DNA of 64,000 nucleotides from a virus. How positions within the stretch are numbered: the stretch's first letter is position 1; every line of letters starts with the position of its first letter. Made by a program: the position numbers and the translations under genes. Positions 46,777-56,958 of the stretch are shown here, piece by piece. The notes beneath the pieces are model-generated. The model was given only the letters and a program-made list of their open reading frames with translations. It did no database searches and was not told the DNA's origin. Location of the stretch: positions 1 to 64,000 of the IMG/VR virus record IMGVR_UViG_3300006737_000001; one strand, given 5' to 3'.

Positions 46777-49700
46777 TAAATTGTAGCCCTCCATGCTACT
46801 TGGTTACTAGCAGTAACTTCTTTAGCAGATTTACCTCTAATGTTATGGTAATCAAATAAAAACAATCGTGTATTATGTGTAATTAATTTATTGCTTGATA
46901 TATCTAATAAATCTGAAGTATTGTAAATATATTCTTGGCTTTTCTGTGGTACTATTATTTCCGTGTTGTAAAGTATAATTTCTTCTATACTTCCTTTAAA
47001 CTGAGTAGTTGTATTTACTACAGTAGCACTACTACCAGACAAAGCCCCACCTATAATAAGGTTTCTATCTGTAGTGCCTAAACCAACTGCTGATTCTTCA
47101 TACGCTTCTAAAACACCATTAATATATAGGTTTGAATCCGGACCAGATGAATTATTCTTTTTATAAGTATATATAATACTAAAAGCACTACCATCTAAAT
47201 CTATAGGAGTTCTAGATACAAGTTCTGTTGTTGCATGATTGAATACAATGTAAGGAGCATTAGCGTTTGCACCAGATATCCACATAGCAAAACCATCTTG
47301 ATAAGTAGTCGAACCCTTAGTGCTATAAGATTTACTTAGTATATAATTATATTGAGAACTTGCTCCTCCTAACAATGATGTGTCTGGTGTACAATGTACT
47401 ACAACACTAAACTCTTCAGTCTCAGCGGTACTAGCCATAGGGAAGTCAAAATTACCACCACTTGGTAATGTTAAGTAGCTATACTCAGTTTGGTCAAACT
47501 CAGGTGCCCAGTTAGATATACCAATTAAATCAGAGGTTACAGAAGTAGTAACAGTGCCTATAGTAGAATCTGTACCACCCCCTCCTGTCCTACCTAAAGT
47601 TAAATCAGCAGCACCACCATTGCCTAATTTAGAATCAGGTATAGTAATCTGAGGTGGGTTTGATAAATTAGTACTACCCACTTTTGCGAAGTATCCTTCA
47701 CCACCATTATTAGTTATAGTTGCAGTAGCTGCACCTGCACCATTTACAACAACTTGTAAATTAGCTCCTGAAGTATATAAAGCAGGAAACTGTTCTACAT
47801 CAGTATTATAATCCGCAGGTGTTAAATTATAAGTACCAGCAGCTCTTGCACCGACTGCGGCACCTGTAGTACCTAAAGTACTCAAAGAATAATATGAACC
47901 ACCACCATTAGTCAATGTAGTAGATGTTCCACTAACAACATCATAAACATAATATTTATTTTCAAGAGGGTTCCATAAATTAGTATCAGCTGGTTGTTCG
48001 TTTAATGGTATCCATAAACGAGCATGAGCATATTTGTTTTGTACAGCTCCAGAACTTACTATAAAATATCTATACCATATATCATCATCTTGTTCGTTCC
48101 ATGTAAATTTAACGGCGTTTAAATTTTCAGAAGTTAAGTCATATAAGTTCAAATCAGGTGAAAGTATATCTACGGTTGGTTCTATACCTAAATCCGGTAT
48201 AAGAGGAAGCGAGTCTTTATATTCTAAATAAAATCGAGGTATGTAGTCTGTAGCTTGTTGCTGAGCTGAATTATATAATACTACTTCTTGTTCTTTAGTA
48301 GGACCTTCTAAAACCATATATAATAAGAAAGTTTGATTATTATCAAAAACTCTTTGTTCAATTGCGTTAGACATATCTAAATCCATATATTGGTAAGAGG
48401 TAGGAGTGCTTTGTGCGATGTTACCACCCTTTTTAAGTTCTTCATCCCAAGGACCATAACCAAAATCTTTGTCTAATATTAAATCACTAGAAACACTACT
48501 TACTGCTAAATCCCATTTATTAGTATAAATTCCAGTGTTACCTCCGGTTTTGTTTGCTGAATTTTTATTATAACTATAAATATACTCATTGAAAGTAGTT
48601 CCTTGAGAACCAGTACCTTGAGAAGAAGGTGTGTTTTTTACTTCCATTACATTACCATAAGAACGGGGTATTAACGCTTCATCATTTGAATCACCAAATT
48701 TAGCATCGCTGTTATATATCATGGATACCCAATATTTATAAGGAGATATATATAATTCTGGAAGTGTCTCAAAAGTACATAATAAACTACCTGAAGCTGA
48801 GGTATTAACATTTTCACTAAACGTTATAGTTTTTCCTACTATAGCACCCTTTTGTGCTAACTCTAAAATTCTATATTCATTCGTCTGGAACGTACCATAT
48901 GCACGATATAATATGTATTTGTCGTTTTGATACTCGTTAAAAATGTCAGGATTCTCTACTGCTAATTGATTTCCATTTAAACCACTGTAATATTGAGGGT
49001 AGCGGAGAACCTTAGTAGAAACAGCGGCGTGTTCTCGTTTACTCCACCCACCATAATCTATAGCAGCTCCACCTGCTGCACCACTTACACTTAAGTATGC
49101 ATATCCTTTTTGTTGTAAAGCATCTACTGATAAAAAATCATTACTACCAGAGGCTATAGATAAAGCATTTTGTGTCTCTGTAGAATCTGTTACATTAAAA
49201 GATGCACCTGATAAAGCACTACCTGTAGGTAACCAATTGGCTTGAGAAGTACCACTAATAAAAACAGAACCCATAAATTGTGCGCCCATTTTGTTTAGTT
49301 CGTTTGTACTTTGTTCCATACTTAATAAACCATCAGGAATATATGTATACATAGGGTAGTTAAATTTATTTAAGTTGTTAAAGTTTAAAGTAGAAAATTG
49401 ATTAAAAAGAATATAAGAACCTTTCATATTAGTATCACTCAAGGATAAATCTGTTTTATTGTTCCATCCGAATAGTATAGAATTTGAGGGTGTTCTTTCT
49501 ATAAATCCTGCGGTGTTATTAGAAGCAGGGTCAGTTGCACTATCAAAACCAGTTATTGCTCTACTCAATGAAGAACCAGTAGGATAAAATACAGGAGAAT
49601 TAACTTTACCACTTGCTCTTAATGAAAGAGGAGGATTAACTGGTTGTGTTGAAGTTATATTTTTAACGTCAGGAGTAAAGTTTGTTAATGTAATGTTGTC

Positions 49701-52367
49701 TATCCACACTTCTGTTTCCGTAGTAGCACCTTCTCCATCAATATCACCATAATAAAAGTCAGTGTTACTTGGCATTAAATCTCTTCTAGTGTTATCAGAA
49801 CCTTGAACCCATCTATAACCGTTTACCCATATAGTCATATGTCTAGGATAATAAGTTTTAGCAGTAGAACCATTTTGGTCAGTACTGATTGCGGCACCGT
49901 TCTCTCCTTGACATCTATCAATAAATCTGTAATTATTCATACCATCCTGACTTGAAATAACTTTAGCAGGGAAAGGTATATCTATAAATCCTTGTAGTTT
50001 CTGTGAGGAAGAACCACCAATACTACCGGTGTTGCCTGTTGGAGTTGTTTCTAGTGAAGTAAAAATAGCTCTCATAGCTACACCTGAATTTCTCAATTGC
50101 CGGTCATCACTGGTAGATGCTACATCTAAATTTTTGTAAGGCGTTAGACTTGAAGAAGTAGTAGTATTAAAAGCAAGCGGGTCAATGAAAAACTCTACAT
50201 TGAAATCTTTACCCATAGGTAAAGTTTGGAAAAATGGACGTTGTGCCCAATCTGCTCGTGCATTATAAGCTGATACCCATGGGGCTGTAGCCAACCTCAG
50301 TAAGTATTTATCTTCATTATAATCATCAGCACTTATACCTGCTCTAAATTGATTAGTTGTATAAACGTAAGTGTCGTCCCCATCATGTAAACGCGCAAAA
50401 CCACTATCTTTCCATAATTTACCAGAACTAGCACCTACTTCAAATGTTAAAGTATTAGTTGCAGATGCATTGGCATTAACATAAGTTGTGCTACCTGTAG
50501 CGTAAGCATCAGCTCTACCTAATTTAAATTTAGTAACAGCTCCAACACTACCAGCAGTAATTTCTGCAACTACACATGCAGTGCCAGCAGGTACACCAGT
50601 ACCAGTTACGTACTGCCCAACACGAATTAAACTACTACTAGCACAAGTTACTTCAGGGTCAGCAGAAACTGTAGTGCAACTTTTTGTATGTCTTCCTTGA
50701 CTATTTGTGCTCCCACTAAGGTCTGCTAATGGTTGTACAGGTAATGCTTGGACTACTACTGGGCTTGAACTAATGCTAGGCCATGTTTCTTGGTCCTCTT
50801 GATTTGAACCAGTGTCATTAAAAGCCATACCATATGTTTTAAACATCAACCCACCTACTATACCCTCTTGTGTATTAGAATGTCCATAAAAATTAGTTAG
50901 ACCGAAATTTAAAAATTCATCCAACGTCTCACAATTATCAGGAGGTGCGTAATTGGAAAAAACAATAGCTACAGTTCTTAAAAGACTTTCAGCTTGTAAA
51001 TTAGTTTCACCAAACCAAGGCCCATCAGGAGCATTAATAGTGTTTACAATCTGACCATTCCTACCACTAGAAGCGCTATCAGTTACTAGACCATATACTC
51101 CAAGTTCACTATTAGTTCCACCATATCTAGTAGTCTGTGATACATTATAATAAGGATTAGGTAGAAGTTTATCTATTCTCATCCTCATGCCAATAGAAGG
51201 AAAATAACTTCGTTGGTCTCCTTGGCGGTCATGACCACAATCTGTAGTTAATGGCATTGGCATATTTAAAATACTAGCCATAGCTATTTGTCCTCCAAAA
51301 TTATTTTGTCTACCAAACTTCTCTTCTATCTGTCTATTACCTGATACAGCATCCCACGAGTGATAAAAATGTGCAGCTTTACCAGTACCACCATTAGGAC
51401 CGGGTTCTAAGTTAACACGTGAATAAATTAAAGGGTTGCTAGTATCAGCACTCCATGGGTTTTGTGACTGTTTGGTTGTTCTTACTGTTGAAAAAATGGT
51501 ATTGTTACTAGAAATACGTTCTTCTTGTTCGATATCACCCATATCATCAAAGTTAGCATATTTAAAATTTGGAGATGACCCATAGCTATTCCCATCTGGA
51601 CCAACATATGGCATAGGAACCTTAAATTTTACTTCTAAGCCACTGGTTCCATTAGTTCTTCGCCATATTGGTGCCCAATATACACCGGGGTCTGTTCCAC
51701 CAAAATCTTCTGAAGTTACCTCTCTGAAAAAAATTCTACCACTGCGTGGATTGTCTGTAACACTGGTTGTTCTACCGTCTGTCCACTCCATTGTAATACA
51801 TCCAACACTGACAAGACTTTGTAATATCTCATCTTCTGTCTTACTAGTATAATTTTGGTAATAATCTAAAAAATCCTGTACATCCAAATAAGGTTTAGAA
51901 TTAAAACCACCCATTACATATCTAGCTGATGTATCTAATTTAGTAACTGCTCCATCGAAATTTTCTTGTTGATATAACAGGCTATTCTCTCCAAATGTTT
52001 GATGGTATGCAGCTAGAGTTGGGCGTGTATTAGAATTGTCTGGGAGAGTTATATCACCCTCTCTAATAGGATAATCGTCTTGTAAACCATATAATTTTAT
52101 AGTGGGAGATACTCCTGTTTCTCCTACACTTGTGCCCGACACAAATGTACGCAAATAACCTCCAACCAAATCATATTGACCAGCTTTCACGTTTATATCA
52201 GTATTACCAGAGATAATTGAAAATACATTTCTATCTCCAGTAGATAATACTAAATTATTACCAGTAGCGGCTAAAGACAAATCAGGTAATTCTGCTACAA
52301 CTGGAAGTGCTGCACCTGATGCAACGAGCTTTCTTTTATAGAAATGTTCTGGTTGAGTTCTTATCAT
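46776..52367 (-). CDS. Giant tail/adhesin protein with C-terminal LamG-like domain
   Basis: 1863 residues, beta-rich with few cysteines. Several lectin-like stretches occur in the first 900 residues. Near residues 1620-1790 a concanavalin/LamG domain is clear: EFSVVVHCTPDTSLLGG, DGFAMWISGANANAPYIVFN, SNLYINGVLEAYEE and GSIEEIILYNTEI. It probably binds sugars on the archaeal surface. It lies directly after the tape measure, where tail fibre/distal genes lie. Confidence 0.68.
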   Translation of the reverse strand: MIRTQPEHFYKRKLVASGAALPVVAELPDLSLAATGNNLVLSTGDRNVFSIISGNTDINVKAGQYDLVGGYLRTFVSGTSVGETGVSPTIKLYGLQDDYPIREGDITLPDNSNTRPTLAAYHQTFGENSLLYQQENFDGAVTKLDTSARYVMGGFNSKPYLDVQDFLDYYQNYTSKTEDEILQSLVSVGCITMEWTDGRTTSVTDNPRSGRIFFREVTSEDFGGTDPGVYWAPIWRRTNGTSGLEVKFKVPMPYVGPDGNSYGSSPNFKYANFDDMGDIEQEERISSNNTIFSTVRTTKQSQNPWSADTSNPLIYSRVNLEPGPNGGTGKAAHFYHSWDAVSGNRQIEEKFGRQNNFGGQIAMASILNMPMPLTTDCGHDRQGDQRSYFPSIGMRMRIDKLLPNPYYNVSQTTRYGGTNSELGVYGLVTDSASSGRNGQIVNTINAPDGPWFGETNLQAESLLRTVAIVFSNYAPPDNCETLDEFLNFGLTNFYGHSNTQEGIVGGLMFKTYGMAFNDTGSNQEDQETWPSISSSPVVVQALPVQPLADLSGSTNSQGRHTKSCTTVSADPEVTCASSSLIRVGQYVTGTGVPAGTACVVAEITAGSVGAVTKFKLGRADAYATGSTTYVNANASATNTLTFEVGASSGKLWKDSGFARLHDGDDTYVYTTNQFRAGISADDYNEDKYLLRLATAPWVSAYNARADWAQRPFFQTLPMGKDFNVEFFIDPLAFNTTTSSSLTPYKNLDVASTSDDRQLRNSGVAMRAIFTSLETTPTGNTGSIGGSSSQKLQGFIDIPFPAKVISSQDGMNNYRFIDRCQGENGAAISTDQNGSTAKTYYPRHMTIWVNGYRWVQGSDNTRRDLMPSNTDFYYGDIDGEGATTETEVWIDNITLTNFTPDVKNITSTQPVNPPLSLRASGKVNSPVFYPTGSSLSRAITGFDSATDPASNNTAGFIERTPSNSILFGWNNKTDLSLSDTNMKGSYILFNQFSTLNFNNLNKFNYPMYTYIPDGLLSMEQSTNELNKMGAQFMGSVFISGTSQANWLPTGSALSGASFNVTDSTETQNALSIASGSNDFLSVDALQQKGYAYLSVSGAAGGAAIDYGGWSKREHAAVSTKVLRYPQYYSGLNGNQLAVENPDIFNEYQNDKYILYRAYGTFQTNEYRILELAQKGAIVGKTITFSENVNTSASGSLLCTFETLPELYISPYKYWVSMIYNSDAKFGDSNDEALIPRSYGNVMEVKNTPSSQGTGSQGTTFNEYIYSYNKNSANKTGGNTGIYTNKWDLAVSSVSSDLILDKDFGYGPWDEELKKGGNIAQSTPTSYQYMDLDMSNAIEQRVFDNNQTFLLYMVLEGPTKEQEVVLYNSAQQQATDYIPRFYLEYKDSLPLIPDLGIEPTVDILSPDLNLYDLTSENLNAVKFTWNEQDDDIWYRYFIVSSGAVQNKYAHARLWIPLNEQPADTNLWNPLENKYYVYDVVSGTSTTLTNGGGSYYSLSTLGTTGAAVGARAAGTYNLTPADYNTDVEQFPALYTSGANLQVVVNGAGAATATITNNGGEGYFAKVGSTNLSNPPQITIPDSKLGNGGAADLTLGRTGGGGTDSTIGTVTTSVTSDLIGISNWAPEFDQTEYSYLTLPSGGNFDFPMASTAETEEFSVVVHCTPDTSLLGGASSQYNYILSKSYSTKGSTTYQDGFAMWISGANANAPYIVFNHATTELVSRTPIDLDGSAFSIIYTYKKNNSSGPDSNLYINGVLEAYEESAVGLGTTDRNLIIGGALSGSSATVVNTTTQFKGSIEEIILYNTEIIVPQKSQEYIYNTSDLLDISSNKLITHNTRLFLFDYHNIRGKSAKEVTASNQVAWRATI

Positions 52368-54964
52368 GCCAATCCTCCAAAGGAATCCACTCCAATAGTA
52401 ACATCTTTAAATACCACTTTACCACTTAACATATTTTCGGTTTGTGAATTATTTAAAACTTTGCCCGACTGAGTAGGCATAAAGAGTTCTGGTCCCATTT
52501 CTCCTACGAGATGAGGGCGTCCACCACCCATACCACCACCAGCAGCCATACCGGGTATATATCCACCTGATTGTAAAACACCAGTGGTTTTAGCTATATC
52601 ATAAGCTAACAAACCTCCCATAGCAACAGCACCTAAACCAGTTCCACCAAGTATTGCACCGGCTAATAATCTTTTACCAGTCATTTTCCCAGTTAATTTC
52701 ATTAATTGCTTACCACCCGTTGCTGTACCACCACGTTTTACAGCTTCTCTACCTGCTTTATTAAGTCCTCCACCAGCTAAAGTTACATTTTTAAGAGCTT
52801 TACCTCTAACACCTATAACACCCGTAGCTGTAGAAAGTTGCATACTTTGTGCTACCGATGCTGTTGTAGCTGCTGCGGCTAATCCCGCATAAGCACGAGA
52901 TAATCCCATAACGGCGAGTGTTTGTACAGGTAAAATAACGTTTAAAGCTTTGAATATTAAAACCCATTTCATCAAATTAGGCCATTCACTAAATAACATC
53001 GCTACTACTTTGAGAGGTGCTGCTATAATCTCTAGAAGGTTTGCGAAATCAATACCTGTTTTTTGTAATTCTACTAATCCTTCTATAAAATCTTGAATTA
53101 AATCTATAATTAATACTACTGAATCAGTAGCAAATGCTTGTAACGATGCTCCAAACTCTGTTAATTGTTGTACTCCGTTCTTTTCCTCTACAATTAAGTC
53201 CTTAAAACCTTGAATCTGAGTAACAATTGCTTCGTGGAAAGCGTTCATAAATTCAGTTCCTTCATATGAAGCATCTCTAAGTGCAAAAATAGAAAATATA
53301 TTAGTTTTTAATATTTGTATTTGAGCTTGTAACGACTGATTCTGTATACGAACCATCTCATCTAACTGACCACCTGCGTTCGTGGTATCTTCAACAGCTT
53401 GAGTAAACTCATCCGAAGCTTGAACTAAGTGGATAAACGCAGTAGCACCACGCACATTCAAGTCTTCAATTAAAGTTGTTAAAAGTTCAGTATTAGATAT
53501 AGTTTCTGGCCCAACTGCGGCAGCGAACTGAGCAGCTATCTCAGTTAATTGCATCATTTCACCCTCAGCGTTTAATATCTCAACACCCATTTTGCGGAAT
53601 CCAGCTTCAGCATCCATAGCGCCTTCAGCAAATTCTGCTAATGCTTGTCTAAGACCCCTACCAGCTATACCAGCCTCTAAAGCTCTATTAGTCAAGACCT
53701 GTAAAGCCCCTAACAATTGGTCAATAGATTGCCCTGTAGAGGTAAAGAAAGGTAGAGCAAACTTAACAGCGCTTGATAAATCTTGATATTCAATAAGAGA
53801 TTTCTGTATAGCAAAGGCAAATTTATCGGTTAATAGAGCTGCTTGGTCCATTTCCATACCAAAACCAAACAATGTCTGAGCAGTCAGTTTAGAAATAGTA
53901 TTATGGTCTCCCTGAACAGCCATAGATAACTTTAATGTCTCAGGTAAAATAGACATTGCTTCATTGGCTTCAAGACCTGCCGATGCAAGTTGGTATAAAC
54001 CTTCTGCACCATTGTGAACCGCTATACCAAATTTGTTACCAAACTCTGTAACAGTGTTTCCTACCCTAAATAACTCGTCATTAGTCAGATTAAACACAGA
54101 ATTGGCGTTTAATAGCTCTCTTTCGAATTCTATGAGCTCCTGTGTGTTTTGGTTAAGCTTGTACCCTACAACCGTTAAAAGCGACACAGACGTCCTTAAA
54201 GCCTCATTGAACTTATTTCGCATTGCATCTGCTGTTCCTAGTACTTTATCTCTAAAATCAGCAGCTTTAGTGTTCAAATCTCCATAGTCGCTTGTTATAC
54301 CTGTTATTTCATTGTCAATATCTTCAAAATTTTGTTTGATATCTTTTTGTATCTGTAATTCTTCTTGTAATCTACCAAGTTTTTCTCGTTGTTTTTTAGC
54401 TTCGCTGGCTTTCTTTTCGCCTTGTTTTTCTAATTCGATAAATTTTTCTTTTTCTATTGTTAATTCTCTTTCACTTTGTGCTATAACTTTTCCTTGATTT
54501 CTGATAACTTCGGCTCTACCAGCTGCGTCCATTCTTTGCATATTTGCTGCAATTTGGAGCTGACCTTCCATACCACCCTTACCACCTACTCCACCAAAAA
54601 GAGAATCTCTCATTGGTTTAGACAATACGTCTTTTAATTTACCGTAGTGTCCTTTTATTTTATTAAAATTTGTAGCTACACTGTTTGAAGTAGTTTTATT
54701 TAATGCTTCTAGATTCCTTTCTAAACGAATACGAACTTCGTTATTCATTTTATCCATAGCAGTAGTAGATTTATTGTTTAACGCTTGTAGACGGGCTGCG
54801 TAATCTGTGCTAAGACCACCTCTGTTTTTAGCTAATTGTGCTTGTTTATAAATATCTTCTATACCTTTAGCTAATGCACCACCAGCTTTAGACATAGCCT
54901 GTGGACTCGGAACGGCTAAACCTATAGCGACACGCGCTGCAAACAGTTGTCCTGCAAAACCCAT
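52364..54964 (-). CDS. Tail tape measure protein
   Basis: 866 residues that set tail length. Long coiled coils (about 140-220, VIAQSERELTIEKEKFIELE). The TP901-type core about 240-540 has NGAEGLYQLASAGLEANEAM, TLFGFGMEMDQAALLTDKFA, GLRQALAEFAEGAMDAEAGF. Membrane-like segments lie near 680-800, with a Gly/Met-rich end. It follows the two tail chaperone genes as in lambda-like tails. By family rule a TMP of this length implies a tail of moderate length. Confidence 0.92.
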   Translation of the reverse strand: MGFAGQLFAARVAIGLAVPSPQAMSKAGGALAKGIEDIYKQAQLAKNRGGLSTDYAARLQALNNKSTTAMDKMNNEVRIRLERNLEALNKTTSNSVATNFNKIKGHYGKLKDVLSKPMRDSLFGGVGGKGGMEGQLQIAANMQRMDAAGRAEVIRNQGKVIAQSERELTIEKEKFIELEKQGEKKASEAKKQREKLGRLQEELQIQKDIKQNFEDIDNEITGITSDYGDLNTKAADFRDKVLGTADAMRNKFNEALRTSVSLLTVVGYKLNQNTQELIEFERELLNANSVFNLTNDELFRVGNTVTEFGNKFGIAVHNGAEGLYQLASAGLEANEAMSILPETLKLSMAVQGDHNTISKLTAQTLFGFGMEMDQAALLTDKFAFAIQKSLIEYQDLSSAVKFALPFFTSTGQSIDQLLGALQVLTNRALEAGIAGRGLRQALAEFAEGAMDAEAGFRKMGVEILNAEGEMMQLTEIAAQFAAAVGPETISNTELLTTLIEDLNVRGATAFIHLVQASDEFTQAVEDTTNAGGQLDEMVRIQNQSLQAQIQILKTNIFSIFALRDASYEGTEFMNAFHEAIVTQIQGFKDLIVEEKNGVQQLTEFGASLQAFATDSVVLIIDLIQDFIEGLVELQKTGIDFANLLEIIAAPLKVVAMLFSEWPNLMKWVLIFKALNVILPVQTLAVMGLSRAYAGLAAAATTASVAQSMQLSTATGVIGVRGKALKNVTLAGGGLNKAGREAVKRGGTATGGKQLMKLTGKMTGKRLLAGAILGGTGLGAVAMGGLLAYDIAKTTGVLQSGGYIPGMAAGGGMGGGRPHLVGEMGPELFMPTQSGKVLNNSQTENMLSGKVVFKDVTIGVDSFGGLA

Positions 54965-54965
54965 T

Positions 54966-55256
54966 TTATATATCCTTAAACGTTAGTTTTTTACTCTTTC
55001 CAATCATATCATGATATCTTCTTTGCGTTTCTAAATACCTCGTGTAATTAGTTCTTACTTGAGGGTTCTCCTTTGCCATTTCACTGACTTGTTTGTCCGT
55101 ATAACCATCCATTGAATGGTATACTCTGTATTCATTGTACGCACTAAGTAAACCTCTCAGTTCGTGTTTGGGCGTATTCTTGATTTCACTCCAACTCATC
55201 CCTAAATGTTCCATTAGGGGCATATATATCAATACCGCATCAGGCGTGTCCAGCAT
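54966..55256 (-). CDS. Tail assembly chaperone, frameshift extension (gpGT-like)
   Basis: 96 residues from ATG 55256 (MLDTPDAVLIYMPLMEHLGM...), helical, ending LTFKDI just before the tape measure. It has no ribosome site. It is in the -1 frame of the upstream gene and is reachable from the AAATTTT slippery site, so it is probably made as a fusion, as with lambda gpGT. Confidence 0.72.
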   Translation of the reverse strand: MLDTPDAVLIYMPLMEHLGMSWSEIKNTPKHELRGLLSAYNEYRVYHSMDGYTDKQVSEMAKENPQVRTNYTRYLETQRRYHDMIGKSKKLTFKDI

Positions 55257-55618
55257 CAGTCGCGAAAATTTTCTGCGGCTTCTTCCTCGACACCTAATAT
55301 TTTATTAGATATTGCATACCGAAGTGTTGTTGGGAGTAGTCCCCACTGTTCTTCAGTTATTATTGGACCTTCTGGGTCTTTTTCATTTGCTTTTAATATC
55401 ATTTTTAAAACTCGCTGATTACCAAGTTCTTGATACTTTAACATTTTCTCTTCTTCTGGTAAACTATCTGATATACCAGTGAACTTAGGTTCTTCTTTTT
55501 CTGCCAATTCACAAAAATGAAAGTGAACCATTCCATCTCTATACTCTACTTCTTCGTTTTGCACTTCATCAGTGAGTGCTACTAATTCATCCATCGACCA
55601 AATTTTCTTTTCTGTCAT
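55256..55618 (-). CDS. Tail assembly chaperone (gpG-like)
   Basis: 120 residues, acidic (MTEKKIWSMDELVALTDEVQ...). AGGAGAT precedes the ATG. Size, acidity and position between tail tube and tape measure fit the chaperone that coats the tape measure during tail assembly. The gene carries a slippery heptamer five codons before its stop. Confidence 0.72.
   Translation of the reverse strand: MTEKKIWSMDELVALTDEVQNEEVEYRDGMVHFHFCELAEKEEPKFTGISDSLPEEEKMLKYQELGNQRVLKMILKANEKDPEGPIITEEQWGLLPTTLRYAISNKILGVEEEAAENFRD
55265..55271 (-). other. Programmed -1 frameshift slippery site
   Basis: On the minus strand the frame reads GAA-AAT-TTT-CGC-GAC-TGA. The heptamer A-AAT-TTT is a classic X-XXY-YYZ site. 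Slipping back one base gives TCG-CGA-CTG-ATG-CTG, which is in frame with the downstream chaperone ORF. Confidence 0.65.
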
Positions 55619-55633
55619 TTTTTTATCTCCTGA

Positions 55634-55651
55634 AGGGGGCTCATGCCCCCC
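55634..55651 (-). terminator. Hairpin between tail tube and tail chaperone genes
   Basis: GGGGGC-ATGA-GCCCCC on the minus strand, just before the chaperone ribosome site AGGAGA. No T-run follows. It likely trims or attenuates the transcript after the highly expressed tail tube genes, matching the hairpin after the major capsid gene. Confidence 0.5.
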
Positions 55652-55669
55652 TCAAATTAATTATTATAT

Positions 55670-56266
55670 CTATAAGTCGCCAATATCTGTTTCGGTGGTA
55701 TATCTAGCACCGCTAATAACAGGTGTGACCATAGACATTAGTTCTAAAGTTTCTTCGGAAGTGCCATCTGCGCTCATAGTAACGGTATGACCAGCTACTA
55801 CACAATTAGGAATAGTCATTACTTCACTAGTTCCTGACAATTGCACAAAGACCCTATAACCATACTCTACAGTAGGCTCTGCGAGACCACTATTTATAGA
55901 AGTATCGTTTACACTTGTACCGGTTAAACCATATCTTAGCTTATCAAAGACTAAATCATACAAGTCATCGCTCTTTTTTCTAGTTAGAGTGATGCTAGTT
56001 TCTTTTTTGATTTCGGCTTTTAAAGCTGTCCTCATACCAAAGTAGGTTATGTCTTCATCCATAGCTCCTATACTTAAGTCTACAGCTGTTAAATCAGTCT
56101 GTTCGGTTTGGCAAGAGGCAGTTGCATTCAGTTTACCAGCAAAAGTTCCCGAGGCAGCATTAGTTACACTTCCAGCACCAGCCGTGGTTGTGACAGGGGA
56201 AACACCGAGAGTTGTATTTTCTGTTGAAAAATAAACAGATACATCTTTTCCTAAGTAAAATGCCAT
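55670..56266 (-). CDS. Major tail tube protein, copy 2
   Basis: 198 residues. It begins MAFYLGKDVSVYFSTENTTL and contains IGAMDEDITYFGMRTALKAE, IKKETSITLTRKKSDDLYDL, YGYRVFVQLSGTSEVMTIPN and an SADGTSEETLELMS end. These blocks match the neighbouring 229-residue protein. The pair look like tail tube subunits by position just before the chaperones and by the single-domain beta pattern. Confidence 0.75.
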   Translation of the reverse strand: MAFYLGKDVSVYFSTENTTLGVSPVTTTAGAGSVTNAASGTFAGKLNATASCQTEQTDLTAVDLSIGAMDEDITYFGMRTALKAEIKKETSITLTRKKSDDLYDLVFDKLRYGLTGTSVNDTSINSGLAEPTVEYGYRVFVQLSGTSEVMTIPNCVVAGHTVTMSADGTSEETLELMSMVTPVISGARYTTETDIGDL

Positions 56267-56268
56267 AT

Positions 56269-56958
56269 CTAGAAGTCTCCTGTTGCTGTTAGTGTTTTAT
56301 TTAATTCATCACCAGATAATCCGTAGACTACTGGTTGATAAGAAGTAAATTCTAATGTCTCTTCTTGAACGCCGTCAGCGTTAAGCGTAGTTGTGTAAGC
56401 AGTTAAACAACAGTTTTTGACACACATAACTTCTTCGTTACCTGTGTTTCCTGCTGTTCCAGTCTTAAATTGTAAACTTACTCTGTAACCATAACATGAA
56501 AAATCACCTGAACCATCTTTGATTTCCTTAGGGTTTACTAATCCAGTACCAAGACCAGTATTATTATTACCCATACCAAATCTTGCTTTATTACCTGTAC
56601 TATCTCCGTTATAAATTAAATCCCAAAGATTGTTGTTTTTCTTTCTTGTTAAGGATACTGTGTATTCCTTTTTGATTTCAACCTTACCCGGTTGAGTCTG
56701 TCCCATAAAAGAAGTGTCTTCATCCATGGTTCCTAGTGCTACATCTACTCCAACAATATCTGCATATGGAGTATAGTTAGTTAAAGCTACTGCTGCGTTC
56801 ATGTCATCTGCAAACAAATTTGTTATGTCACTAGAAGGGTCTCCTAGTTTGATAATTGGAGCTACAGCGGCACTTCCTGAAGTACCAATTGCTTTATTAG
56901 TTACAGCAGTTTCAGTTGTAATGTAAACATTAACATCTCTGCCTAGAAAGTAAGCCAT
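56269..56958 (-). CDS. Major tail tube protein, copy 1
   Basis: 229 residues, starting MAYFLGRDVNVYITTETAVT. It shares with copy 2 the blocks GTMDEDTSFMGQ, VEIKKEYTVSLTRKKNNNLW, YGYRVSLQF and LNADGVQEETLEFTS. It has an insertion around residues 125-150. It has the strongest ribosome site of the region (GGAGGTGA) and its own promoter, fitting an abundant structural protein. Confidence 0.78.
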   Translation of the reverse strand: MAYFLGRDVNVYITTETAVTNKAIGTSGSAAVAPIIKLGDPSSDITNLFADDMNAAVALTNYTPYADIVGVDVALGTMDEDTSFMGQTQPGKVEIKKEYTVSLTRKKNNNLWDLIYNGDSTGNKARFGMGNNNTGLGTGLVNPKEIKDGSGDFSCYGYRVSLQFKTGTAGNTGNEEVMCVKNCCLTAYTTTLNADGVQEETLEFTSYQPVVYGLSGDELNKTLTATGDF

